Positions 24,607-32,465 of a stretch of 64,000 nucleotides of DNA are shown piece after piece. A program made the position numbers and the translations under genes. Position 1 is the stretch's first letter. Every line of letters starts with the position of its first letter. The stretch spans positions 1-64,000 of the forward strand of contig PBKA01000019.1 in the NCBI GenBank assembly GCA_002721305.1, given 5' to 3'. Origin of the DNA: Acidimicrobiaceae bacterium (GTDB lineage: Bacteria; Actinomycetota; Acidimicrobiia; Acidimicrobiales; Poriferisodalaceae). Under the pieces are notes generated by a model, which saw only the letters and a program-made list of their open reading frames with translations, was not told where the DNA came from and did no database searches.

Positions 24607-25958
24607 AAACAACGGAACGCCAGATTGTTTTAGTTGGTTTTCTCCAAGCTCAGAACTGCACCACGATTCCCGCTGCATGGCGTCACCCTGAAGCGCGACA
24701 CGATGTTACGAATGTCGGCTTCTACCAGGACATAGCCAAAATCTTAGAAAGAGGGTTTTTCGATCTGGGATTCTTTGATGATCGCCTGGCCATGCCCGAC
24801 ATGTATGGCGGAGATCACCGCCACACCGTCGAGCACGGAATTAGGTGCGTGAAGTTAGATGCGGTGACTGTTTTGACGACGATGGGAATGGCCACCGAGA
24901 AGTTGGGGTTAGGGGCCACGTACTCCACCACTTATTTCCCACCGTTTCATATAGCACGCGTGTTCTCAACCCTCGACCACATGACAGGTGGGCGAGCAGC
25001 TTGGAATGTTGTTACCTCAGTCAACGACAACGAAGCTAGAAATATGGGGTTGCCCCAAGCACCAGCCCATGACGTTCGTTACGACCGAGCAGATGAATTC
25101 ATGGAGGTTGTCCATGGGCACTGGGACACCTGGGAAGCTGATGCTGTGATCGCGGACCGGACAACCGGTCTATACGCCCAAGGAGACAAAGTCCATCGGC
25201 TAGATCACAAAGGAGATCATTACAGCTCACGGGGTCCATTCACGGTGCCGCGAACTCCCCAAGGTCACCCGGTGATCATCCAAGCGGGTCAGAGCGGTCG
25301 TGGGATCGAGTTCGCTGCCCGCTGGGGTGAGCTCTTGTTTATGTCGAACCCGACTCTCTCACGGGCAAGTGAAAATTATGCACAGGTCAAAACTGCGGTA
25401 GAAGCAGCGGGGCGAGACCCTAGTCAGGTAAAGATTGCGAACCTCACTTTTCCTGTCGTAGGTCGCACTATGTCCGAAGCCGAAGACAGGCGCGCGGCCT
25501 ATGACCTGCTTCCCAACCTGATCGACGATCTTTCTTTGCTGTCTGAGGGATTGAACTTTGACTTCTCGGAAAAAGAGCTCGACGATCCACTCTCTGCCGA
25601 AGACGTGGCCGCTATGACTGGCATTCAAGGAATTCGAAATCAGGTCATCGAAGTGACAGGAAAGGACACTCCCACTCTTCGAGACTTCGTTAACGTCTCA
25701 GGGCGCGGCCGCTTAGCTCACCCGGTAGTAGGTGGACCGACCGAATTAGCCGATTACTTTGAGGAATGGTTCACCACTCCAGCCTGTGACGGCTTTGTCA
25801 TTGCAGGGACCCACATGCCAGGCGCCTTCCAAGACTTTGTTGACCTTGTTGTTCCAGAACTTCAACGGCGAGGACTCTTCCGCACCCAATATTCAGGCAA
25901 CACGCTCCGGGATCATCTTGGATTGACCCAGCCCATACCAGGGGCTTGGCGACGCTAA
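24603..25958 (+). CDS. NtaA/DszA-type LLM flavin-dependent monooxygenase
   Basis: A 451-residue luciferase-like monooxygenase of the NtaA/SnaA/DszA group: strand GFFDLGFFDDRLAMPDMYG, GATYSTTYFPPFHIARVFST, HMTGGRAAWNVVTSVNDNEARNMG-type FMN-site segments, the insertion TWEADAVIADRTTGLYAQGD, and SRGPFTVPRTPQGHPVIIQAG. These enzymes use reduced FMN from a partner reductase to cleave C-N or C-S bonds in chelators or organosulfur. A GTG start overlaps YqeY. Its 3' end overlaps the convergent deacetylase gene by four bases. No dedicated flavin reductase gene is adjacent. Confidence 0.9.
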   Translation: MKTTERQIVLVGFLQAQNCTTIPAAWRHPEARHDVTNVGFYQDIAKILERGFFDLGFFDDRLAMPDMYGGDHRHTVEHGIRCVKLDAVTVLTTMGMATEKLGLGATYSTTYFPPFHIARVFSTLDHMTGGRAAWNVVTSVNDNEARNMGLPQAPAHDVRYDRADEFMEVVHGHWDTWEADAVIADRTTGLYAQGDKVHRLDHKGDHYSSRGPFTVPRTPQGHPVIIQAGQSGRGIEFAARWGELLFMSNPTLSRASENYAQVKTAVEAAGRDPSQVKIANLTFPVVGRTMSEAEDRRAAYDLLPNLIDDLSLLSEGLNFDFSEKELDDPLSAEDVAAMTGIQGIRNQVIEVTGKDTPTLRDFVNVSGRGRLAHPVVGGPTELADYFEEWFTTPACDGFVIAGTHMPGAFQDFVDLVVPELQRRGLFRTQYSGNTLRDHLGLTQPIPGAWRR

Positions 25959-26872
25959 TTTCCCGCTGAAAAAGCCGCAAAAGCTTCGACAATGTCCCCG
26001 CCTCGTGCCGTCCAAATATCCTGAAGCTTCGTGATTTCAGCCAATGCCCGATCGAGGACTCGAATTCGGAATGGTTGCCCGGTGAGCCAAGGGCGAAGAG
26101 TCAACATCATGTGGCGAGCAGACATTTGACCATCTGCATGCAGACGATTTGCGGCTGAAACAATCATCTTCTCCCAACTATTCAGGCTCGCCCTGCGCCG
26201 CCAAAGAGCGAACTCGTCATCGATTTCCAGAAAGAGCGGCAAAGAGACTAGATCGCCAGCCGGCGTCGTCATCTTGTATGGCTGTTCATCGTTCGGCCAA
26301 TCACACACATACCTCACACCAGCGGCAGCCAACAAGGCGGGCGTTTGACTGGACTCAACGCCTTCGGGAGAAAACCACCCTTGAGGGCGTTGACCAGATG
26401 CTTTTTCCAAGAAATCAAGCGATTCGTCGATCATTTCAGCTTCGGACTCTTCGGTCATTTTGGAAGTGATGAGTCGGCTAGCCGCTATTCCGTGCCCCAC
26501 CAGTTCGCATTCACGGGCTTGTAAATGATCGATCAGCCAGGGGTAGTGCATGGCGGTGAGTTGATCGACTGCGACCGTCACCGGAACGTTGTGTCGTTCC
26601 AGGGTGTCGAGGAGTCGGAAAATTCCGACGCGATGACCGTATTCCCGGTGGGTTAGATGAACATAATCAGGCGCAGGTAGTTTGATTAGACCGCCACTTG
26701 GGTTCCGCAAACTGTACGCGTCCGGAGGCGGCTCCCACTCGTAGTGTTCCAGCAAGATCAACGCCCCCAAGGCAAGGGGTTGTCCACCGGGCCAGGCCAG
26801 GGGATCTCTATCAGGAAGAGGGGAGTAGCCGTAGTGTGAGTGGTCCATACCCGGGGAACGGTCAGCGGGCAT
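25955..26872 (-). CDS. Polysaccharide deacetylase superfamily protein, PuuE-like
   Basis: A 305-residue NodB-fold protein. The usual TFDDG metal site is missing: the first strand reads GALILLEHYEWEPPPD. A conserved HLTHREYGHRVGIFRLLDTLERHN segment (position about 75-98) and VGHGIAASRLI occur where motif 2 would be, with GWFSPEGVESSQTPALLAAA later. These match the PuuE-type allantoinase subgroup, which functions without metal. An alternative start is the methionine at MDHSHYG. It overlaps the paralogue upstream by 11 bases. The reaction might be on allantoin-like amides, as inference. Confidence 0.8.
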   Translation of the reverse strand: MPADRSPGMDHSHYGYSPLPDRDPLAWPGGQPLALGALILLEHYEWEPPPDAYSLRNPSGGLIKLPAPDYVHLTHREYGHRVGIFRLLDTLERHNVPVTVAVDQLTAMHYPWLIDHLQARECELVGHGIAASRLITSKMTEESEAEMIDESLDFLEKASGQRPQGWFSPEGVESSQTPALLAAAGVRYVCDWPNDEQPYKMTTPAGDLVSLPLFLEIDDEFALWRRRASLNSWEKMIVSAANRLHADGQMSARHMMLTLRPWLTGQPFRIRVLDRALAEITKLQDIWTARGGDIVEAFAAFSAGN

Positions 26873-27785
26873 TTTGCACCGTGTTTATGGTTTTTGAGTG
26901 CTGAACAAACTCTTCGTAGTGATGCTCCATGAAGTGATCGGCGATTTCTGAAGCTGTCGCCTGCCACACGAGATCGTGACCCAAGAGGTATTCCAAGATC
27001 TCCTCCAAGCCTTCAATCCTGTGTGGCATGCCCATCAGATAGGGATGTAGCGCTAGGGCCATTACCCGACCAGAACTGGCTCCTTCTTCGTAAAGAGTGT
27101 CGAACTGGGCTTTCGCCATCTCAACGAAGTCCGCTGTGTCGTGATGATGAAGGAACACTGGAACGTCATTCAACTCGATGCTGTAAGGAACAGAAACAAG
27201 GCGACCATTGTCCACTTGAATCGGTATTGGCTGATCGTCGTGTAGCCAATCGGCGTGATAGGTGAGACCGGCATCGGCCATTAGATCCGGAGTGCGAATT
27301 GTGTTGCTTACAGCGGGACCCAACATGCCGCGGAGTTGCTGGCCGGTATGACGCCGAAGCGTTTCGACGCACTCAAGGTAAAAGTCGCGTTCCTCTTTCT
27401 CGGTTAATGAGGACAGATACCTGGTGTTGTAAATGCCGTGACTCATGATCTCCCAACCACGGTCAACCATCGCTTTTCCAATATCGGGGTAATGGTCAAA
27501 CACGGCCAGATTGGTCGAGGCCGTGCACTTCACGTCGTACTGATCGAGTACGTCCAGCATGCGCCAGAAGCCAACTCTATTTCCGTAATCGCGATGCGCG
27601 TAACCCTGAACGTCTGGATGCGGTGAACGAGGCCACGGATTTCTGGTTGGATCCCTCGGCGGCAAGTATTCGTAATGTTCAACGTTTGGCGCTATCCACA
27701 GGGCGACCTTGGCCTCATTTGGCCAAGAAATGCTGGGACGATCTGCCATTGGCAAATAGTCGACGCGATGCGGAGGTAATGGCAT
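26862..27785 (-). CDS. Polysaccharide deacetylase superfamily protein, PuuE-like, paralogue of the next gene
   Basis: A 307-residue NodB-fold protein closely related to the one at 25955-26872: first strand ALWIAPNVEHYEYLPPRD, HRDYGNRVGFWRMLDVLDQY, SHGIYNTRYLSSLTEKEE, GMLGPAVSNTIRTPDLMADA, then HYHADW-like (TYHADWLHDDQPIP). As in the neighbour the TFDDG catalytic motif is replaced by NVEHYE. The tandem overlap of 11 bases means one transcript and possibly a heteromeric or sequential pair. Start ATG 27785; another Met sits 12 codons inside. Confidence 0.8.
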   Translation of the reverse strand: MPLPPHRVDYLPMADRPSISWPNEAKVALWIAPNVEHYEYLPPRDPTRNPWPRSPHPDVQGYAHRDYGNRVGFWRMLDVLDQYDVKCTASTNLAVFDHYPDIGKAMVDRGWEIMSHGIYNTRYLSSLTEKEERDFYLECVETLRRHTGQQLRGMLGPAVSNTIRTPDLMADAGLTYHADWLHDDQPIPIQVDNGRLVSVPYSIELNDVPVFLHHHDTADFVEMAKAQFDTLYEEGASSGRVMALALHPYLMGMPHRIEGLEEILEYLLGHDLVWQATASEIADHFMEHHYEEFVQHSKTINTVQNAR

Positions 27786-27862
27786 ATCAGCACCGTAGTC
27801 ATAATGACTGCTGGAAGGGAGCTATCGTCCAAAGGAAGAATTCGCAGTTCAAGGGGGGATCG

Positions 27863-30295
27863 GTGCTCAGCGAGTACAGAGTTTTGGATCTAACTGACGA
27901 ACGTGGCCACTTGGCCGCATTCATTCTCGCTCAGATGGGGGCCGAAGTGATAGCGATTGAACCCCCGTCAGGTTCAAGCGCGCGCAGGCTCGCACCATTT
28001 GCTGACGGTATTGATGATGGGGAACATTCGCTCCACCACTGGGCCTACAACCGCGGCAAGAAGAGTGTTGTGTTGGATGTAGAGACACCTGAGGGACTCA
28101 AAGATCTCCGGGGTCTGATAGCTGGAGCGGATCTGATGTTCGACTCTTATGATCCAGGTGTCATGGAGTCATTGGGTTTGACACCTTCAGATGTCGCTGA
28201 AATCAACCCCCAGATCATTAGTGTCTCCATTACCGCTTTTGGCAGCGATGGACCGAAAGCAAACTGGGCGCACAGTGATTTAACGCTCCAAGCAGCCGCG
28301 GGAAACATGGTGTTAACCGGCGATGAAGATCGGTCGCCCCTCAGGGCTGGTGGAACTTTGCCACAAGCATTCGGTAACGCTGCATCGGAGGCGGCCGGGG
28401 CAGCGTTGATAGCGTTATTCGAGCGACAATCGACATCCGGATTGGGTCAACACATAGACGTGTCGGCTCAGCATTCAATGAATCAATGCACGCAATCGAA
28501 CTCTTTAGCGACCCCGTTGGGAGCAACGCCCCCGACCAGACTTGCTGGCGGAGTGGAACTCGGAGGGATCCGTATCCAAGTGATGTGGCCGTGCTTGGAC
28601 GGTCACGCGTCAGTCAGTTTCTTGTTCGGACCTGCCTTCGGTCCCTTCACAAAGAACCTGATGACTTGGGTATGGGAAGAGGGTTTCTGCGATGAAGCGA
28701 CCCGAGACAAGGATTGGGTCGATTACGCGATGATGCTCCTCGATGGTCGAGAATCACCTGAGGAGTACCAACGAGTTAAGGATGTCCTGACGGAATTCTT
28801 TGCTACTAAGACCAAAGCCGAGCTTTTGGAAGCGGCGATGAAACGTCGTGTCCTGATAACGCCGGTGACTACTACTGAAGAGGTAGTCAATAGCGAACAG
28901 CTGGACTTTCGTGGTTATTGGGAATCGGTCGAACATAGTGACGGCTCGATCGTCGATTACCCCGGATCGTTCGCCAAGTTCACGCAAAGTCCCTTAACGG
29001 TGTTGGGAGCACCTCCGCGTCTAGGTGAACATACGGTCGAGGTGTTGGGTGAATCCGAACGAGTGGCCCATGCGTCAACCGAGCCCGTCGCGTCCACGGC
29101 GTTGCCGCTCCAAGGGGTGAAAGTTTTGGACTTCATGTGGGCTATGGCGGGCCCCGCTGCTTCGCGAGTGCTCGCAGATTATGGTGCGGACATCATCAGG
29201 GTTGAGTCGGCAAACAAACTCGACGCGGTTCGAACGATCTCCCCTTTTCCAGATGATGTTGCCGACACGGATAAATCAGGGATTTATCACAATATGAACG
29301 CTGGGAAACGGGGTCTTACTCTCGATATGTCCAAACCGGGCGCGATAGACGTGATATGGGATCTCATCGACTGGGCAGATGTGGTCCTCGAATCGTTTTC
29401 ACCTAAGGCGATGTCGGGGTGGGGTATCGACTACGAGCAGATTCGGAAGCGGCGACCAGACATCGTGATGGCATCGAGTTGTTTGATGGGACAGACGGGT
29501 CCGCTGGCGATGCTGGCCGGTTTCGGCACCATGGCGGCAGCAATATCGGGCTTCTTTTACCCAGTCGGTTGGGTCGATCGCGCTCCAACAGGCCCATACA
29601 GCGCGTACACCGACTACACGTCGCCGCGTTGGCTTGTTGCGTCTGTGATGGGAGCTCTCGAACACAAACGCCGAACTGGTGAGGGCCAGTACATAGACCT
29701 TTCTCAGGCTGAGGCAGCCCTACACCTTATGAGCCCGGCGTTGCTGGAGTATTCCGTGAATGGAAACATCTGGGAACGTGATGGCAACCGCGATCTTATC
29801 TTTGCGCCGCAAGGGGGATACCCGACCAAAGGAGATGACAACTGGATAGCAATCTCGTGCCAGGACGATGATCAGTGGGGATCTTTGGCACGAGAAATGG
29901 GTGTGGATGACATTGTTCATCTCACCAGTGATGAGCGGCGAGATCGACACGACGAGCTTGATTCGCTCATTTCCTCTTGGACTGCGGAACAAGACGGCCT
30001 TGAACTAATGGAGCGGCTCCAATCTCTCGGAGTGGCCGCTCACATCGTCCAAAATTCACCTGAATTGGTAGCGGATGACCAAATGACGCATCGACGCTGT
30101 TTCGTGGAAGTCGCGCACGCGAGCCACGACCCGTTTTTCGTCGACGGTACTCGTTTTCACATGTCGCGAACCCCGGCTCAGGTGACTCACGCTGGTCCGA
30201 TATTCGGAGAACACAGCTTCGAGATTTTGATGGAATGCGCAGGCTACGACGGAGACGAAATAGCGGAACTTGCGGTGGCAGAACTTTTGGAATAG
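27863..30295 (+). CDS. Double CaiB/BaiF class III CoA-transferase
   Basis: An 810-residue protein from GTG 27863, chosen because AAGGGGGGA lies a few bases upstream and homologues start at YRVLDLTDERGHLAAF. It contains two CoA-transferase domains in tandem: residues about 1-400 (GQHIDVSAQHS with the catalytic Asp) and about 410-810 (MWAMAGPAASRVLADYGADI at its start and GQYIDLSQAEAAL with the second catalytic Asp). Class III transferases move CoA between acyl-CoA and carboxylate via an aspartyl-CoA thioester. The normal enzyme is an interlocked dimer of one-domain chains; here the fusion could form the pair intramolecularly. Divergent from the deacetylase pair. Confidence 0.9.
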   Translation: MLSEYRVLDLTDERGHLAAFILAQMGAEVIAIEPPSGSSARRLAPFADGIDDGEHSLHHWAYNRGKKSVVLDVETPEGLKDLRGLIAGADLMFDSYDPGVMESLGLTPSDVAEINPQIISVSITAFGSDGPKANWAHSDLTLQAAAGNMVLTGDEDRSPLRAGGTLPQAFGNAASEAAGAALIALFERQSTSGLGQHIDVSAQHSMNQCTQSNSLATPLGATPPTRLAGGVELGGIRIQVMWPCLDGHASVSFLFGPAFGPFTKNLMTWVWEEGFCDEATRDKDWVDYAMMLLDGRESPEEYQRVKDVLTEFFATKTKAELLEAAMKRRVLITPVTTTEEVVNSEQLDFRGYWESVEHSDGSIVDYPGSFAKFTQSPLTVLGAPPRLGEHTVEVLGESERVAHASTEPVASTALPLQGVKVLDFMWAMAGPAASRVLADYGADIIRVESANKLDAVRTISPFPDDVADTDKSGIYHNMNAGKRGLTLDMSKPGAIDVIWDLIDWADVVLESFSPKAMSGWGIDYEQIRKRRPDIVMASSCLMGQTGPLAMLAGFGTMAAAISGFFYPVGWVDRAPTGPYSAYTDYTSPRWLVASVMGALEHKRRTGEGQYIDLSQAEAALHLMSPALLEYSVNGNIWERDGNRDLIFAPQGGYPTKGDDNWIAISCQDDDQWGSLAREMGVDDIVHLTSDERRDRHDELDSLISSWTAEQDGLELMERLQSLGVAAHIVQNSPELVADDQMTHRRCFVEVAHASHDPFFVDGTRFHMSRTPAQVTHAGPIFGEHSFEILMECAGYDGDEIAELAVAELLE

Positions 30296-30310
30296 GCCCG
30301 ATGGTTAGGG

Positions 30311-30335
30311 ACCCGATTCTGTAGTCAAGTCGGGT
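30311..30335. terminator. Weak hairpin between convergent genes
   Basis: ACCCGA (30311-30316) and TCGGGT (30330-30335) form a six-base stem with a 13-base loop, in the 46-base space between the ends of the convergent CoA-transferase and carboxylase genes. No T-run. A shared terminator is plausible but support is weak. Confidence 0.3.
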
Positions 30336-30341
30336 AAGGAG

Positions 30342-32414
30342 CTACCAAGTGTCGACCATCGGTCGTTTTTTCCCATCTCGAGAACCTGGCGGCGGAGCGG
30401 ATTTCAGGGCCATGGAGATCCAGGTTCGGGTCTCGGCGGGATCAATGACGTCATCTAGTTCAAAGAAGGTGGCGGTACTGACCGCCTTGCCGTTTTCATA
30501 GAGTTTCGCCACCATCTCTTCGTAATAGGCGATGCGTTCCTCAGGGTCTTCTATCGACTCGAGTTCTTTGCGATACCCGAGTTTCACGAAACCTTCTAGG
30601 CCCATTCCCCCGAACTCGCCGGTAGGCCATGAGACGCAAAAGACTGGGGCTTTGAAGCTACCGCCGGCCATCGCTTGAGCCCCCAGGCCGTAGCCCTTGC
30701 GTAAAACCACGGTCATGAAAGGCACGGTCACGCTGGCAGAGGTCACAAACATTCTGCTTGCATGACGAACTGTGGCCTCATATTCGGCCTGTGGTCCAAC
30801 CATTATTCCTGGTGTGTCGCACAGAAAGATCAACGGGATATCGTGCGCGTCACATAGTTGCATGAATCTGCTGCCTTTATCCCCGACATCGGCATCGATG
30901 GCGCCACCCAAATGGTGGTTGTTGTTGGCGATGATTCCTACTGGGCGACCTTCTACTCGTGCCAGAGCGGTAACGCACCCCGGTCCCCACCCCCTGCGAA
31001 TTTCCAACACCGAGTCAACATCGCACATGGTTTCAATCACTTCGCGAACGTCATAAGCCCGGAGACGGTTCTCGGGAACAATGTGCCTCAACAAGCGCTG
31101 ATCGGGTGCTTCCCAATCGTCGATCGGTCCTTGGAAGTATGAGAGATATTTCTTGGCGGCCTCCATAGCTGCGTCTTCGTCCTCAACGAGGATGTCAATG
31201 ACTCCATTTGGATATTGAACATCGACGGGCCCCACTTCTTCTGGGCGGAACACTCCCAGGCCTCCGCCTTCGATCATCGCGGGACCACCGATCCCAATAT
31301 TTGAGCCTTCGGTGGCGATGATCACGTCGCAGCAACCAAGTAACACTGCGTTCCCGGCAAAACAGCGTCCGTTGGTCACGCCAACTAGGGGAACTAACCC
31401 TGAGAGTTTCGCGAAGAAGGTGAAAGCCCAGCAGTCCAATCCCGCTCCGCCCATCGTGTCGGTGTCGCCGGGGCGTCCACCTCCACCCTCAGCGAGCAGA
31501 ACAGTCGGGAGTTTGTTGTGTTCGGCAATTTCAAAGAGCCTGTCTTTCTTGCGGTGGTTTTGGAGTCCCTGAGTGCCAGCTAGGACCATGTAGTCATAGG
31601 ACATCACCATGGTCTGAGCAGCTTGTTCATCGAACAGGTCGCCGTTTACGCTGCCGATTCCGGCGACCATGCCGTCGCCCTGGGTGTTGTCGATGAGGTC
31701 GTCCAGGGTTCTTCTTCTTCGTTGCGCCGCGACCATGAGTGGCCCGTATTCGATAAAGGTGCCCTCATCAACCAGTCTTGACAGGTTCTCTCGAGCTGTC
31801 CGATGGCCTCGACCATGGCGTTTCTCCACGGCTGTCGGCTTCGCTTCGTCCATGCCTTTGTAATGACGGTCGAAAACTTCTTGCAGGTCGGGTCTGATGA
31901 AGTCAAGATCAACTCGGGATTCACTTTCCCCTCGTTGAATCTCTAGATCAGCTTCTTCGATGAAGAGGAGCGGATGTCCCTCATAGATGGTGTCGCCTTT
32001 GCTTACACCAAGGGAATGAACGATGCCGGTGACGGTCGACGCGATGACGTGTTCCATCTTCATTGCTTCCATGACAGCGACAGGTTGACCCTCAGCGACC
32101 TCGTCCCCAGGGATCACATCAATAGAGATGATGGTGCCTTGAAGTGGAGCTTCCACTGCTTGCGTGCCGTCAGGTCCAGCAGCCGCGAGGTTCTGACCTC
32201 TATCCGATGCGCGTTCGTTTTCTCTTCCGTCGATATCGCCATGCTCGAGAACAGCTAAGGGGTCGCTGCTCACTTGTGCACCCGCAAGGGAGGTGGTCGG
32301 ACTACTGGCAGTTGCGGCTGCGGGAGGGGTCTTTAATGAAATGTGTTGTGCTGCTTCCGCGAGCTCTGCCGCGAACTCTGCGATGAAACCAGTTGTGATG
32401 TCGTTGGATTGCAC
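30342..32414 (-). CDS. Biotin carboxyl carrier + carboxyltransferase part of a fused acyl-CoA carboxylase
   Basis: A 690-residue open frame. Residues 1-75 are the end of the biotin carboxylase domain plus a linker (Ala/Ser/Thr-rich); about 85-155 is the biotin carrier domain with EAMKMEH, the biotinylated lysine; about 180-690 is the acetyl-/propionyl-CoA-type carboxyltransferase domain (GGAGLDCWAFTFFAKLSG, GRCFAGNAVLLGCCDV, LIFLCDTPGIMVG, GYGLGAQAMAGG). GTG 32414 is only a nominal start: no ribosome site precedes it, and the same frame runs back 16 codons to a TGA that directly follows the biotin carboxylase gene. Together the two parts look like one original gene of about 1130 codons, see findings. 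Confidence 0.92.
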   Translation of the reverse strand: MQSNDITTGFIAEFAAELAEAAQHISLKTPPAAATASSPTTSLAGAQVSSDPLAVLEHGDIDGRENERASDRGQNLAAAGPDGTQAVEAPLQGTIISIDVIPGDEVAEGQPVAVMEAMKMEHVIASTVTGIVHSLGVSKGDTIYEGHPLLFIEEADLEIQRGESESRVDLDFIRPDLQEVFDRHYKGMDEAKPTAVEKRHGRGHRTARENLSRLVDEGTFIEYGPLMVAAQRRRRTLDDLIDNTQGDGMVAGIGSVNGDLFDEQAAQTMVMSYDYMVLAGTQGLQNHRKKDRLFEIAEHNKLPTVLLAEGGGGRPGDTDTMGGAGLDCWAFTFFAKLSGLVPLVGVTNGRCFAGNAVLLGCCDVIIATEGSNIGIGGPAMIEGGGLGVFRPEEVGPVDVQYPNGVIDILVEDEDAAMEAAKKYLSYFQGPIDDWEAPDQRLLRHIVPENRLRAYDVREVIETMCDVDSVLEIRRGWGPGCVTALARVEGRPVGIIANNNHHLGGAIDADVGDKGSRFMQLCDAHDIPLIFLCDTPGIMVGPQAEYEATVRHASRMFVTSASVTVPFMTVVLRKGYGLGAQAMAGGSFKAPVFCVSWPTGEFGGMGLEGFVKLGYRKELESIEDPEERIAYYEEMVAKLYENGKAVSTATFFELDDVIDPAETRTWISMALKSAPPPGSRDGKKRPMVDTW

Positions 32415-32462
32415 CTCTGGTCGATCAAGTAAAGCGAGGAGGTAGGTGATATTGGTCAGGAC

Positions 32463-32465
32463 TCA
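32463..32465 (-). other. In-frame TGA codon interrupting the fused carboxylase gene
   Basis: The minus strand reads ...GAG TTT CGC ATT GAA TGA GTC CTG ACC AAT..., i.e. EFRIE-stop-VLTNITYLLALL. In biotin carboxylases the position after the acidic residue is the conserved glycine of E/D-G-(I/V)-x-T-N. GGA to TGA is one base. The reading frame is the same before and after, so this is a nonsense codon and not a frameshift. Confidence 0.8.

Noticed and set aside
32463-32465. TGA read as glycine by a changed genetic code
   Set aside because: TGA is a normal stop elsewhere in the window, for example in the ATGA/GTGA overlaps of 11852, 24603 and 53359, so a local nonsense codon or sequence error is simpler.
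32463-32465. Selenocysteine at the TGA
   Set aside because: The position is a conserved glycine in the family, not cysteine, and I see no SECIS-like hairpin directly after it.
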